NCBI RefSeq assembly: GCF_000828575.1
Contig: NZ_AP011952.1
Coordinates: 465,065 to 529,064 of the forward strand
Reading direction: 5' to 3'
From: Methanothermobacter sp. CaT2
GTDB taxonomy: Archaea > Methanobacteriota > Methanobacteria > Methanobacteriales > Methanothermobacteraceae
DNA length: 64,000 nucleotides
This document shows, in pieces, positions 54,482 through 63,629 of the stretch. The notes under the pieces were generated by a model. The model was not told the DNA's origin, did not search any database, and saw only the letters and a program-made list of their open reading frames with translations. Each line of letters begins with the position of its first letter. The stretch's first letter is position 1. The position numbers were made by a program, and so were the translations under genes.

Positions 54482-54494
54482 GGAAGATCCTATC

Positions 54495-54533
54495 TTAATA
54501 AATGTTTATATATTTTATGTTAAAATTTATTAA
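54495..54533. promoter_or_regulatory. Candidate operator dyad of the metal regulator
   Basis: TTAATAAAT at 54495-54503 and ATTTATTAA at 54525-54533 form a perfect inverted repeat (spacer 21 nt) over the TATA-like TTTATATATTTTATG in the divergent promoter. Spacing is longer than the classical NikR site, and the sequence is AT-only, so chance is not excluded. Confidence 0.4.
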
Positions 54534-54597
54534 ATTTTATCGTCTATATTAACAATTATTATATGGTGGCGTGGACATAACTTAACAGGGTGGTTGG

Positions 54598-55485
54598 ATG
54601 GAGAGGTGGAAGCCAGGTCTAATCGCAGTTATAACAATCGTCTCGGTGGCCGCCATGTACCTCATAACATCCACAACATCACCCTGGAGCAGTGGAGATA
54701 ACATCACAGTCGCTGTGACCATAATGCCCCAGAAGGAATTCGTGGAGGCCATCGCCGGTGACCGTGCAGAGGTGGTTGTCCTCGTACCTGAGGGGGCCGA
54801 CCCACACACCTATGAGCCAGAACCCGAAACCCTCAGGAAGGTTTCAGAGGCCAGGGCCTACTTCATAGTGGGATCAGGAATCGAGTTCGAAAACCACTAC
54901 CTCAACAAGATAATGAGCATGAACCCCCGGATGAGGATAATAAACACCTCACGGGGTATAGAATTAATCCCAAACCAGGGAGAAGACCATCATGCAGCCG
55001 AAAGCCCCTATGACCCCCACGTATGGACATCCCCCAGGAACGCCATGATAATGGTTAACAACACCCTGAGGGGCCTGCAGGAAATCGACCCCCCTGGCAG
55101 CAGATACTACCAGAAAAACGCAGGCCTCTACACTGAAAAGCTCAGGGGCCTCGACTTCAGGATCAGGAAGGCCCTTGAAAAGAGGAGAGGAGAGAGCATC
55201 CTTGTTTACCATCCCGCATGGGGTTACTTCTGCAGGGACTACGGATTAAAACAGGTGGCGATTGAGAGAGAGGGGAAGGAACCGGGACCAGGAACACTCT
55301 CCATGATAATCCAGGAGGCCAGAAAAGGTGGTGTGAGGGTCATACTGGTATCACCCCAGTTCAGCAGAAAGAACGCCGAGCTGATTGCCAGTGAGATAGG
55401 CGCAGAGGTCGTTGTGGTGGATCCCCTCGGTGGAAACTACATGAAAAACATTGAGGCGATAGCAGAGGCCCTCAGGAGGGAATGA
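54598..55485 (+). CDS. znuA: Zinc/manganese ABC transporter substrate-binding protein (ZnuA-like)
   Basis: A 295-residue cluster 9 binding protein with an N-terminal signal anchor (LIAVITIVSVAAMYLITSTT). Three histidine ligands fall in PEGADPHTYEPEPETL, SPYDPHVWTSPR and LVYHPAWGYFCRDYGL, and the aspartate in VVVDPLGGNYMKN, the standard ligand set for Zn(II) or Mn(II). A short histidine-rich stretch (EDHHAAES) precedes the second ligand. Start is GGGTG-GTTGG-ATG. First gene of the znuACB-type operon. Confidence 0.92.
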   Translation: MERWKPGLIAVITIVSVAAMYLITSTTSPWSSGDNITVAVTIMPQKEFVEAIAGDRAEVVVLVPEGADPHTYEPEPETLRKVSEARAYFIVGSGIEFENHYLNKIMSMNPRMRIINTSRGIELIPNQGEDHHAAESPYDPHVWTSPRNAMIMVNNTLRGLQEIDPPGSRYYQKNAGLYTEKLRGLDFRIRKALEKRRGESILVYHPAWGYFCRDYGLKQVAIEREGKEPGPGTLSMIIQEARKGGVRVILVSPQFSRKNAELIASEIGAEVVVVDPLGGNYMKNIEAIAEALRRE

Positions 55486-55521
55486 GATGTTCACATGGGG
55501 CAAAGGGCTTAACCGGAGGAG

Positions 55522-56274
55522 GTGAAGGTGTTCGCCATTGAAATGGAGGATCTGAGCTACTGTATCAATGGCAGGGAGATACTCAGGAACATAAACTTCA
55601 GGGTACCAGTGGGTGAACTACTTGCAGTTATCGGACCAAACGGTGGCGGTAAAACAACCCTCCTCAAACTCGTAACAGGACAGATCAAACCAAGCAGAGG
55701 GAGAGTCAGGGTTCTTGGAATGAAGCCAGAGGAGGCGAGGTCAAGGATTGGCTACCTCCCCCAGAGGAGCCACTTTGAAACCGACTTCCCCATCGACGTC
55801 CTCCAGACGGTTCTGATTGGAACCTACAGGAGATTCGAGGCACCCACAGATGATGACAGAAAAAAGGCCCTCAGGGCCCTTGAAATGGTCGGAATGCTGG
55901 AATACAGGGACCGGAAGATAGGCGAACTCTCAGGCGGGGAACTCCAGAGGGTATTCCTTGCAAGGGCCCTCGTAAGGGAACCGGACCTCCTGCTGCTTGA
56001 TGAACCAACAGCAAGCGTAGACCCTGCATTCAGGGGTTCGTTCTACAGGATAATCGATGAGCTGAGGGGTGAAATGACCATAGTTATAGTGTCCCATGAC
56101 ATAGGAACCGTGGCCCGGCATGTGGACAGTGTTGCCTGCCTCAACCACCGGCTTTTCGTGCATGGAACCGTTGAGGAGGCCCTTAAATGCATTGATGATG
56201 CTTACGGATGTCCCGTGGAGTTACTTGCACATGGAATACCCCATAGAGTTCTTGAAGAACATCCAGATGAATAA
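55522..56274 (+). CDS. znuC: Zinc/manganese ABC transporter ATP-binding protein
   Basis: A 250-residue ABC ATPase. Walker A is GPNGGGKTTLLKL near residue 42, signature LSGGELQRV near 140, Walker B DLLLLDEPTAS near 160 and the switch histidine in IVSHD near 192. It belongs to the cluster 9 metal importers and pairs with the flanking binding protein and permease. GTG at 55522 or 55528 starts the frame; both lie behind GGAGGAGG. GC content is normal for the region. Confidence 0.93.
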   Translation: MKVFAIEMEDLSYCINGREILRNINFRVPVGELLAVIGPNGGGKTTLLKLVTGQIKPSRGRVRVLGMKPEEARSRIGYLPQRSHFETDFPIDVLQTVLIGTYRRFEAPTDDDRKKALRALEMVGMLEYRDRKIGELSGGELQRVFLARALVREPDLLLLDEPTASVDPAFRGSFYRIIDELRGEMTIVIVSHDIGTVARHVDSVACLNHRLFVHGTVEEALKCIDDAYGCPVELLAHGIPHRVLEEHPDE

Positions 56275-56374
56275 TCCCCGGCATCTGTGAGTACAATGAG
56301 AAGATGACAACATCAGCTGAATCACAGATACTGAATCCTTATGACGTGAACGATCCAATAAAGGAGTGATGGGC

Positions 56375-57175
56375 TTGCTGGAGTTGCTGCAGTACCAGTT
56401 CATGAGGAACGCTGCTGTCGCAGCCATACTTGTAAGTATAGCCTGCGGTACAGTTGGGAGCTACGTTGTAACAAAGAGGATAGTGTCAATAAGTGGCGGC
56501 ATATCCCATGCAGCCTTTGGTGGCGTGGGCCTCGGCTACCTCCTCGGGGTGAACCCGGTCACATCCGCCATACCCTTCACGGTGGCTGCAGCCCTTACGA
56601 TGGGTGCAGTGACACGGAGGACCCGTATAAGTGAGGACACTGCAATAGGGGTGCTCTGGTCCGCAGGGATGGCCCTGGGTATACTGTTCATAAACCTCAG
56701 CCCGGGCTATGCACCGGACCTCTTCAGCTACCTCTTCGGTAACATACTCATGGTAGACAACGGGGACCTCTGGACCATGCTGGTGCTTGACCTCATCATA
56801 ATATCAAGTGCCCTCCTGTTCAACAGGGAGTTCGTTGCCATCTGTTTTGATGAGGAGTACGCCGAGGTTCTGGGTGTCCCTGTCGACGCCTTCTACCTGT
56901 ACCTCCTTGTCCTTGTTGCCATAAGCGTTGTGGTTCTCATAAAGGCCGCCGGGATAATACTTGTGATGGCCCTCCTAACGATCCCTGCAGCACTTGCAAA
57001 GGATTTCAGTTCAGATATGGCTGATATAATGGTTAAGGCATCTGCTATAGGTATAATCACGGCCCTCGCAGGCCTCTGGATCTCATATATATTCAACGTA
57101 TCTTCAGGTGCAGTTATAGTGCTGGTCCTCACAGCCCTCTTTGGTGCTGTTCAGTTAATAAAAAGACGTTTTTGA
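56375..57175 (+). CDS. znuB: Zinc/manganese ABC transporter permease
   Basis: A membrane protein of about 266 residues with eight or so helices, of the ABC-3/ZnuB family. [18 protein letters not shown] is the conserved coupling region, and [19 protein letters not shown] is the family signature. TTG 56375 (GGAGTG then 6 nt) is the likely start; ATG 56369 is an alternative. The 100-nt gap from znuC contains no gene. Convergent with a small minus-strand gene. Confidence 0.9.
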   Translation: MLELLQYQFMRNAAVAAILVSIACGTVGSYVVTKRIVSISGGISHAAFGGVGLGYLLGVNPVTSAIPFTVAAALTMGAVTRRTRISEDTAIGVLWSAGMALGILFINLSPGYAPDLFSYLFGNILMVDNGDLWTMLVLDLIIISSALLFNREFVAICFDEEYAEVLGVPVDAFYLYLLVLVAISVVVLIKAAGIILVMALLTIPAALAKDFSSDMADIMVKASAIGIITALAGLWISYIFNVSSGAVIVLVLTALFGAVQLIKRRF

Positions 57176-57206
57176 TTACATGAACTGATCGGCCTTAAGG
57201 GGATGA

Positions 57207-57317
57207 TCATCTAAGACCTCTTTTTTTCTTGATGTATTCAATCATCATACCCATTATGCAGGAAATAATTAAGACGTAGGCTATGATAAACAGGAAAGCA
57301 ACTAAAATTTCTAACAT
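57207..57317 (-). CDS. Small single-pass membrane protein (36 residues)
   Basis: ATG 57317 to TGA 57209: MLEILVAFLFIIAYVLIISC then a methionine-rich turn and a basic tail, YIKKKRGLR. One transmembrane helix with the positive end in the cytosol. GGATG-GGTTGA precedes the ATG, close to the usual spacing. It sits between the znu operon and the CRISPR trailer. No known partner. Confidence 0.6.
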   Translation of the reverse strand: MLEILVAFLFIIAYVLIISCIMGMMIEYIKKKRGLR

Positions 57318-57347
57318 TCAACCCATCCTCTGATCAAATATGCAATA

Positions 57348-60300
57348 ATTTCAATCCCATTTTGGTCTGATTTTAACCCGCACTAACCGACCAACTCGTC
57401 AACGTAGTGGAAGAATTTCAATCCCATTTTGGTCTGATTTTAACTATGGATAAACTCATGATTGATTGGTGTCTTGGCCATAATTTCAATCCCATTTTGG
57501 TCTGATTTTAACAGAATACATTAAAATCGCTAATGAAATGTATCAGATATTTCAATCCCATTTTGGTCTGATTTTAACACAGATACGAAATAGAGTTATA
57601 TAAATACGCATTAAGCTACCGACCAGCATTTCAATCCCATTTTGGTCTGATTTTAACTATAGAAGAAGGAAAAAATCACTACAAAAGATATGATCATTTC
57701 AATCCCATTTTGGTCTGATTTTAACACATCAGGGATATAAAACTTTCCTGTCCCTTGTAGTATTTCAATCCCATTTTGGTCTGATTTTAACCCGGCCCTC
57801 CTCTACTTTGAACACGTGTTTTGTCAATTTCAATCCCATTTTTGTCTGATTTTAACACCCTGCCTGGTTCTTCTCCACCCGCGAATTTCAATCCCATTTT
57901 GGTCTGATTTTAACATGGTACACCATTCCTTATTTCCCTCCTATACGCTCATTTCAATCCCATTTTGGTCTGATTTTAACTCGAGAATAATATCCCCTTC
58001 CTCCACGTACTGTTCAATTTCAATCCCATTTTGGTCTGATTTTAACACTTTTCTTTCGAGGATCTTGGTGACTGACACTGATTTCAATCCCATTTTGGTC
58101 TGATTTTAACAGGAGGGAGGAGTGATCCTCTCATTTCTTTCTCATTCATTTCAATCCCATTTTGGTCTGATTTTAACCTATGATGCACCATTTCAGGACT
58201 GTGGCCAGCTTCACATTTCAATCCCATTTTGGTCTGATTTTAACTATCGACTCTATAGAATCCTTTTTCTTTATTGACATTTCAATCCCATTTTGGTCTG
58301 ATTTTAACTTCCTGGACGGAGCACCAGGGAAAGTCTACGCTGACAATTTCAATCCCATTTTGGTCTGATTTTAACTTCCTGGACGGAGCACCAGGGAAAG
58401 TCTACGCTGACAATTTCAATCCCATTTTGGTCTGATTTTAACCAAACAGAAAACTAAAAATTGAATTCAAATACTTCAATTTCAATCCCATTTTGGTCTG
58501 ATTTTAACTCTCTGTGATGAAATTGAAGGTTGGGAGTGAGTCCCATGTATATTTCAATCCCATTTTGGTCTGATTTTAACGGGAGGTGGGGAACGTCCGC
58601 AAGTCCTGGAAGGGAAATTTCAATCCCATTTTGGTCTGATTTTAACCCTGAACCCTGACGAGACCCCGCTCGTCTACCATTTCAATCCCATTTTGGTCTG
58701 ATTTTAACAGGTGGCCCCGATGTTCTCATCGATCACTGTGTCCCATTTCAATCCCATTTTGGTCTGATTTTAACCCGTATAGGGCGCCCACATCTTTTGC
58801 AGACTTTAATTTCAATCCCATTTTGGTCTGATTTTAACCTTCACAGACCCACCATTCGATCTCTACGACTTCACAATTTCAATCCCATTTTGGTCTGATT
58901 TTAACGAGAACTCCGCAAAGCCGCAGCCGCCGTCAAGTACAATTTCAATCCCATTTTGGTCTGATTTTAACTCGTGCTTGCAGCGCTCCTGACACTCCTT
59001 GTTCTTGCATTTCAATCCCATTTTGGTCTGATTTTAACCAGGGAGGCATACGACCATTACCTCGCCCACATCGATTTCAATCCCATTTTGGTCTGATTTT
59101 AACTCTTTTCTTTTTTTTTCTCGTTCTCGTTTCTTTTTTTCTATTTCAATCCCATTTTGGTCTGATTTTAACAATCACTCTGTCGATAACTTCCCTAATG
59201 TCTTCCTTATTTCAATCCCATTTTGGTCTGATTTTAACTGAGAATAAGATCACCCGCCTCAAGGGGTCGGTGAGGATTTCAATCCCATTTTGGTCTGATT
59301 TTAACCTGCGTCGCCTGCTCATCATCACCCCTCTCCCCAATTTCAATCCCATTTTGGTCTGATTTTAACCTACCCCGAGCTCAGCCACCCCCGCGCCATC
59401 AATTTCAATCCCATTTTGGTCTGATTTTAACATATGATTATCAGAGAGTTAATCGGGCTGCCACTAATATTTCAATCCCATTTTGGTCTGATTTTAACAA
59501 ACACCTGAACCCCTAACAAAAAAGAGGTGAGACAGAATTTCAATCCCATTTTGGTCTGATTTTAACTCCGGTCATCAGGCTTCCAGGCTCCCTACTGTTG
59601 TATTTCAATCCCATTTTGGTCTGATTTTAACCTCCTTCGATGAGGCCATGGACCACGTAGGAGAGCTCATTTCAATCCCATTTTGGTCTGATTTTAACGC
59701 ATTCATCTGTTTATCAACAGAACAGGTTAAAGTCGTGACAAATTTCAATCCCATTTTGGTCTGATTTTAACTACACGTGATTTTCAGCCCAAAATTTTCA
59801 ACATATTTCAATCCCATTTTGGTCTGATTTTAACTTTGGGAGTGTGAGGAAGAGGATAGATATGAATTATTTCAATCCCATTTTGGTCTGATTTTAACCT
59901 GGTGACTTCCATTTGACTTCCATTTGACTTCCACCATTTCAATCCCATTTTGGTCTGATTTTAACAAGGTCACCAGGACTGTTCACAGACTCTACAAGAA
60001 TATTTCAATCCCATTTTGGTCTGATTTTAACTTATGTTATATGCATTGGGAGAGTGACCACTAACATTTCAATCCCATTTTGGTCTGATTTTAACTGTTT
60101 TAGTTCTTTGCTGTGTTTCACTACGATATTTCAATCCCATTTTGGTCTGATTTTAACTGGCCAGCCGGTCACCCGCCCGGTACCGGAACTCCGCAGCCAA
60201 ATTTCAATCCCATTTTGGTCTGATTTTAACCCTCAGTGGTGTTTTCCTTTGGTGTTCTTAGATTTCAATCCCATTTTGGTCTGATTTTAACCCTCACAGC

Positions 60301-60356
60301 GATAGAGAATGAGGAAGTGCATTATGATTTCAATCCCATTTTGGTCTGATTTTAAC
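57348..60356 (-). CRISPR. CRISPR array, 46 repeats, transcribed on the minus strand
   Basis: 46 copies of a 30-nt repeat (plus strand begins ATTTCAATCCC and ends CTGATTTTAAC) with 45 spacers of about 32-39 nt, repeat spacing averaging 66 bp. On the minus strand the repeat ends ATTGAAAT, the usual 8-nt crRNA handle for type I-B/III systems, and a box A promoter lies beyond the high-coordinate end, so transcription runs from 60356 to 57348. One repeat (57827) has a G-to-T change. Spacers at 58309-58345 and 58376-58412 are identical. No cas genes are in the window; the array must use Cas proteins made elsewhere. Confidence 0.98.
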
Positions 60357-60480
60357 ATGGCGGATTTTTTCTTTATTTGGCCTCTATCGCTCTGAAATTT
60401 CTCCTTTCAGACATATAAATTTGTCGATCCCTGATAATGCACTCCATTTATATGGATAGACGACTTAACAGAAGGCCTTA
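60357..60480 (-). promoter_or_regulatory. CRISPR leader with box A
   Basis: AT-rich leader adjoining the newest-end repeat. The minus strand reads AAATTTATATG at 60412-60422, matching the metG promoter box; transcription would start near 60386, about 30 nt before the first repeat. Confidence 0.7.
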
Positions 60481-60628
60481 AAATCAGGAAAATAAGAGAT
60501 TTAAACTATTTAAAGTAATCTAAAAAGAATTTTGACAGGATAAAAGATTGTTAAGTTGATATTAAAACCTCTAATCCTTAAAGAAGCTTAAAATAACATT
60601 AGGTTATTATAATAAGAGGCTGAAAAAT

Positions 60629-60667
60629 GGCTCATAAACGACTCTACCAGAGGGCTCCGGTTGAGCC
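60629..60667 (+). ncRNA. Candidate structured RNA
   Basis: A GC-rich patch in a very AT-rich 690-bp gap. GGCTCA (60629-60634) pairs with TGAGCC (60662-60667), and inside it CTCT-ACC-AGAG (60642-60652) makes a second hairpin. GC islands of this sort often mark small RNAs in archaea. Strand is a guess and no expression evidence exists. Confidence 0.3.
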
Positions 60668-61045
60668 TATAAATTATTTAATGAACTTAAATTGAATTTT
60701 AAGATTTTTTAGTGTGATAGAATATTAAAAATTAGTCTATGTACCTTTTATATTGTTTATTAGTAAACTGGTCATGTTATTCAACATAATAAGCTTTTAA
60801 ATTTGTTTTTTGAGCGAACCTGATGAATTTAAATTGAAGGTCCATGGATGAGTCCCCCCAATCAGTAATACTATGGAAAGGCCTCACCACTTCATAACAT
60901 CTACAAATTATGCCATTTCCCATAGACTTGAAGCGGCAAGTACTGAATAAGGAAACCAGAGAACACCCCTCTCCTTAATTCATGAAAAGAACATGATTTC
61001 AGACAAGCCAATAAATACATTAAAGATGGTGCAGAACACTAGAAC
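60668..61045. other. AT-rich gap before the Sm-like gene
   Basis: No gene recognised. One or two C/D-box-like TGATGA words are present (for example CCTGATGAATTT near 60820), without convincing D-box partners. It includes the promoter of the Sm-like gene. Confidence 0.45.
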
Positions 61046-61252
61046 ATGAAGTGCGGATCTGACCTCAGGGATACACTTAAATCGGCGATCGGTGATTACC
61101 TCAGCATAACCCTCATAACCGGTAAAACATATTATGGTGAGGTTAAAAGGGTGGAAACAGATTACATTAGCCTTGAATTAAAATTAAGGGGTGGTAAAAC
61201 CACCACCACTGTCATAATACCACTTGCACATATCGTGACCATAACCCTCTGA
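61046..61252 (+). CDS. Sm-like (LSm-type) small protein
   Basis: A 68-residue protein, SDLRDTLKSAIGDYLSITLITGKTYYGEVKRVETDYISLEL...VIIPLAHIVTITL. The pattern of a short helix followed by five strands with VxLxTGkxyxGxv and IIPLAHIV fits an Sm fold, although the canonical RNA-binding Sm2 motif (RG) is not obvious. Such proteins form rings that bind U-rich RNA; this one might be a divergent second Sm-type protein. No clear ribosome site. Confidence 0.68.
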   Translation: MKCGSDLRDTLKSAIGDYLSITLITGKTYYGEVKRVETDYISLELKLRGGKTTTTVIIPLAHIVTITL

Positions 61253-61255
61253 TCA

Positions 61256-61322
61256 CCTTAAAAACAGTGCAAAATGGATATGGTGGTATCAACTGCCTTC
61301 CCAGCACAGCCTTAAAAACAGT
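61256..61322. repeat. Weak direct repeat between convergent genes
   Basis: CCTTAAAAACAGT at 61256-61268 and 61310-61322 (period 54), the second abutting the rpiA stop. Possibly a decayed gene-end duplication. Confidence 0.55.
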
Positions 61323-61327
61323 AAAGG

Positions 61328-61996
61328 TCACCTGAGAATCTTAAGACCCTCAGAGGTACCTGCTATAACCATATCTGCAATTCCAGCGAATATGCCGTTC
61401 TCAACAACACCTGGTATGTTATTCAGCCGGGACTCCATGGCTCCGGGATCATCAATAACACCAAAGGCCGCGTCAAGGACAAAGTTACCATTATCAGTAA
61501 CAACAGGACCGTCCTTGCCCTCAGAGGACCTTATATCCACTGAAGCCCCCATTGACTCGAGTTTGAGCTTCACAGGTCTGCAGGCTGCAGGTATGACCTC
61601 AACAGGTAGTGGAAAGGCACCCAGTCTTTCAACAAGCTTTGATTCGTCCACAATAACTATGAAACTCCCGGCAGATGAGTCAACTATCTTCTCAAGGGTG
61701 TGGGCAGCCCCACCACCCTTTATAAGGTTGAGGTCCGGGTCAACCTCATCTGCACCGTCAACAGCCACATCAACATCATGCTCAGCAAGGCTTGTAACCT
61801 TTATTCCTGACTCCGCTGCAAGGAACATTGACTGGTAGGATGTAGGTACACCCATAACCTCCAGTCCCTCCTCCCTGACACGTCTTCCAAGCTCCTCTAT
61901 GAAGTAATGGGTTGTTGAACCTGTTCCAAGACCTACAACATCCCCATCACCTATTTCGTCAACCGCCCTCAAAGCAGCCATCTTCTTGAGATTCAT
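61328..61996 (-). CDS. rpiA: Ribose-5-phosphate isomerase A
   Basis: Interconverts ribulose 5-phosphate and ribose 5-phosphate for nucleotide supply. The 222-residue protein starts MNLKKMAALRAVDEI. Conserved segments are GLGTGSTTHYFIEEL, DGADEVDPDLNLIKGGGAAHTLEK with the catalytic acid and lysine, and DESKLVERLG. ATG 61996 has GGAGG 5 nt ahead and is preferred over 62008. First of three minus-strand genes with UPF0179 and G1P dehydrogenase (upstream), spaced 13 and 0 nt. Confidence 0.95.
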   Translation of the reverse strand: MNLKKMAALRAVDEIGDGDVVGLGTGSTTHYFIEELGRRVREEGLEVMGVPTSYQSMFLAAESGIKVTSLAEHDVDVAVDGADEVDPDLNLIKGGGAAHTLEKIVDSSAGSFIVIVDESKLVERLGAFPLPVEVIPAACRPVKLKLESMGASVDIRSSEGKDGPVVTDNGNFVLDAAFGVIDDPGAMESRLNNIPGVVENGIFAGIADMVIAGTSEGLKILR

Positions 61997-62009
61997 AAAT
62001 ACCTCCATC

Positions 62010-62453
62010 TCATTTTTTATCCAGAGGTCTTAAAAGGACCTTTCTCAGTTCATTCCCTGCAGGGCACTGTTTTCCAGGTTTTCCCAGATTTTTTACAATC
62101 CTGCACCTGTCACCCTCCATGACACCCTCCGGGAAGCAGAGGTCCCTCATACTGCACTCAACATCACAGTCAGGGAACTCAAAGGAGATCACTGAACCCT
62201 CAAAGGCCCTCTTGGAGTCTATGAGGGCCTCTATATTGGCCTTCTCAACATCAACTACGCGTACCCTCTCACCGAGGTGTATGGGGCACCTCTGGTACCT
62301 GTCCTTAACCTCATTGATGCGGTAGACTCTCCCCTCCTCAAGGGGTGCTATACATGTCGGCTGGAACCTGCAGTCTCTGCACTCCTCAGCCGGTCCACAG
62401 AAGAGGAACGTTGACCCCTTCCTGGCAAGTTTTTCACCGATAAGAGTTATCAA
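62010..62453 (-). CDS. UPF0179 family cysteine-rich protein
   Basis: A 147-residue archaeal UPF0179 protein. Cysteines in FLFCGPAEECRDCRFQPTC and PDCDVECSMRDLCFPEG and GKQCPAG point to metal or Fe-S clusters. Function is unknown; it is kept in many methanogens next to core genes. It starts directly at the stop of the G1P dehydrogenase gene (62454), so it is translationally coupled. Confidence 0.9.
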   Translation of the reverse strand: MITLIGEKLARKGSTFLFCGPAEECRDCRFQPTCIAPLEEGRVYRINEVKDRYQRCPIHLGERVRVVDVEKANIEALIDSKRAFEGSVISFEFPDCDVECSMRDLCFPEGVMEGDRCRIVKNLGKPGKQCPAGNELRKVLLRPLDKK

Positions 62454-63497
62454 TCATATCACTTCCGTTATCTTTGCAAGCCTTTCGGCGGCTTCACGGG
62501 TTAAACCCCTGTCTCCAAGGATGGTGTAGCGTTCCTTCCGGATGGTGTGGGCCATCGTGAGGGCCTCAATGATGTACTCAGGATCTATACCAAGCTCAGC
62601 TGCAGTCGTGGGGGCGTTTATACGGGCAAGGGCGTCCCTTATGAACTGCCAGTCCCCACCATGGAGGTGCATCATCATTATGGTTCCCACACCGCACTGT
62701 TCACCGTGAAGGGCCGGTTTGGGTGCTATCATGTCAAGGGCGTGGCTGAACTTGTGCTCAGAGCCACTGGCGGGTCGGCTGCTCCCGGCTATACTTATGG
62801 CTATGCCGCTGCTTATGAGGGATTTGACTGCCAGCCTGGCGCTCTCCTCAAGGCCCTCCTTTATTGCGTCGGCAGACTTTATTATCATCTTGGCTGTCAT
62901 CAGGGAAAGGGCCGCTGCAGATTCACTGTACCTCTCATTGAGGAGCCTGTGGGCAAGTTTCCAGTCCATTATGGCCGTGTAATTCGATATTATGTCGGCG
63001 CAGCCAGATGCCAGAAGCCTGAATGGTGCCCTGCTTATTATCTCGGTATCAGCTATTACACCTATTGGTGATGAAGCCTCAAGGGATGCTGTACCCTCGC
63101 CATTCCTTATGGATGCCCGTGGAGATGCTATGCCATCATGGGATGCTGCAGTCGGGACACTTATGAAATGGAGGCCCTCAAGGGTGGCGGACATCTTCGC
63201 AACATCTATGACCTTACCTCCCCCAACCCCAAGGACAACCGAAACGCCGTCAAGGCCATCCTGGACATTCCTCACAGATGCCATGGTGGCATCATCGACG
63301 GTTACCTGGTCAACCTCAAATCCCTCGGCCTGGAGGCTCTCAATGGCAGCCTCCCCTGCAATCTGAAGGGTCCTTGGTCCGGTTACAACCATGGCCCTGC
63401 CCTCAAATCTCAGGTCCCTGCATATCCTCCCTGTGTCCTCGATAACACCTGGCCCTGTGTATATCTCCCTTGGTAGCTGAATTTTCCTTGGATCCAT
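62454..63497 (-). CDS. egsA: sn-Glycerol-1-phosphate dehydrogenase
   Basis: Reduces dihydroxyacetone phosphate to sn-glycerol-1-phosphate, which sets the stereochemistry of archaeal lipids. The 347-residue NAD(P)-dependent enzyme has [33 protein letters not shown], and the zinc-ligand region [11 protein letters not shown] and [14 protein letters not shown]. Together with GGGP synthase and HMG-CoA reductase it covers three early steps of archaeal lipid synthesis in this window, although the genes are far apart. First gene of the rpiA operon; divergent from proS. Confidence 0.96.
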   Translation of the reverse strand: MDPRKIQLPREIYTGPGVIEDTGRICRDLRFEGRAMVVTGPRTLQIAGEAAIESLQAEGFEVDQVTVDDATMASVRNVQDGLDGVSVVLGVGGGKVIDVAKMSATLEGLHFISVPTAASHDGIASPRASIRNGEGTASLEASSPIGVIADTEIISRAPFRLLASGCADIISNYTAIMDWKLAHRLLNERYSESAAALSLMTAKMIIKSADAIKEGLEESARLAVKSLISSGIAISIAGSSRPASGSEHKFSHALDMIAPKPALHGEQCGVGTIMMMHLHGGDWQFIRDALARINAPTTAAELGIDPEYIIEALTMAHTIRKERYTILGDRGLTREAAERLAKITEVI

Positions 63498-63629
63498 GTT
63501 AACCCTCTAATGGAGTATATTTTAAGTAGGAGTAATAAAATAATTTTTGATTAGTGTTTATCTCCAGGGAAAAATATATTTTTGCAGAAACCTATCAAAA
63601 AAGAGCCTAACCGTTATCATGGTGAAAAA

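Noticed and set aside
57816-60284. Open frames of 62-95 codons across the CRISPR region
   Set aside because: They consist of translated repeats (ISIPFWSDFN units) and spacers, not genes.
60357-61045. Search for C/D-box sRNA or tRNA
   Set aside because: Only isolated TGATGA-like words; no paired boxes and no tRNA arm pattern.
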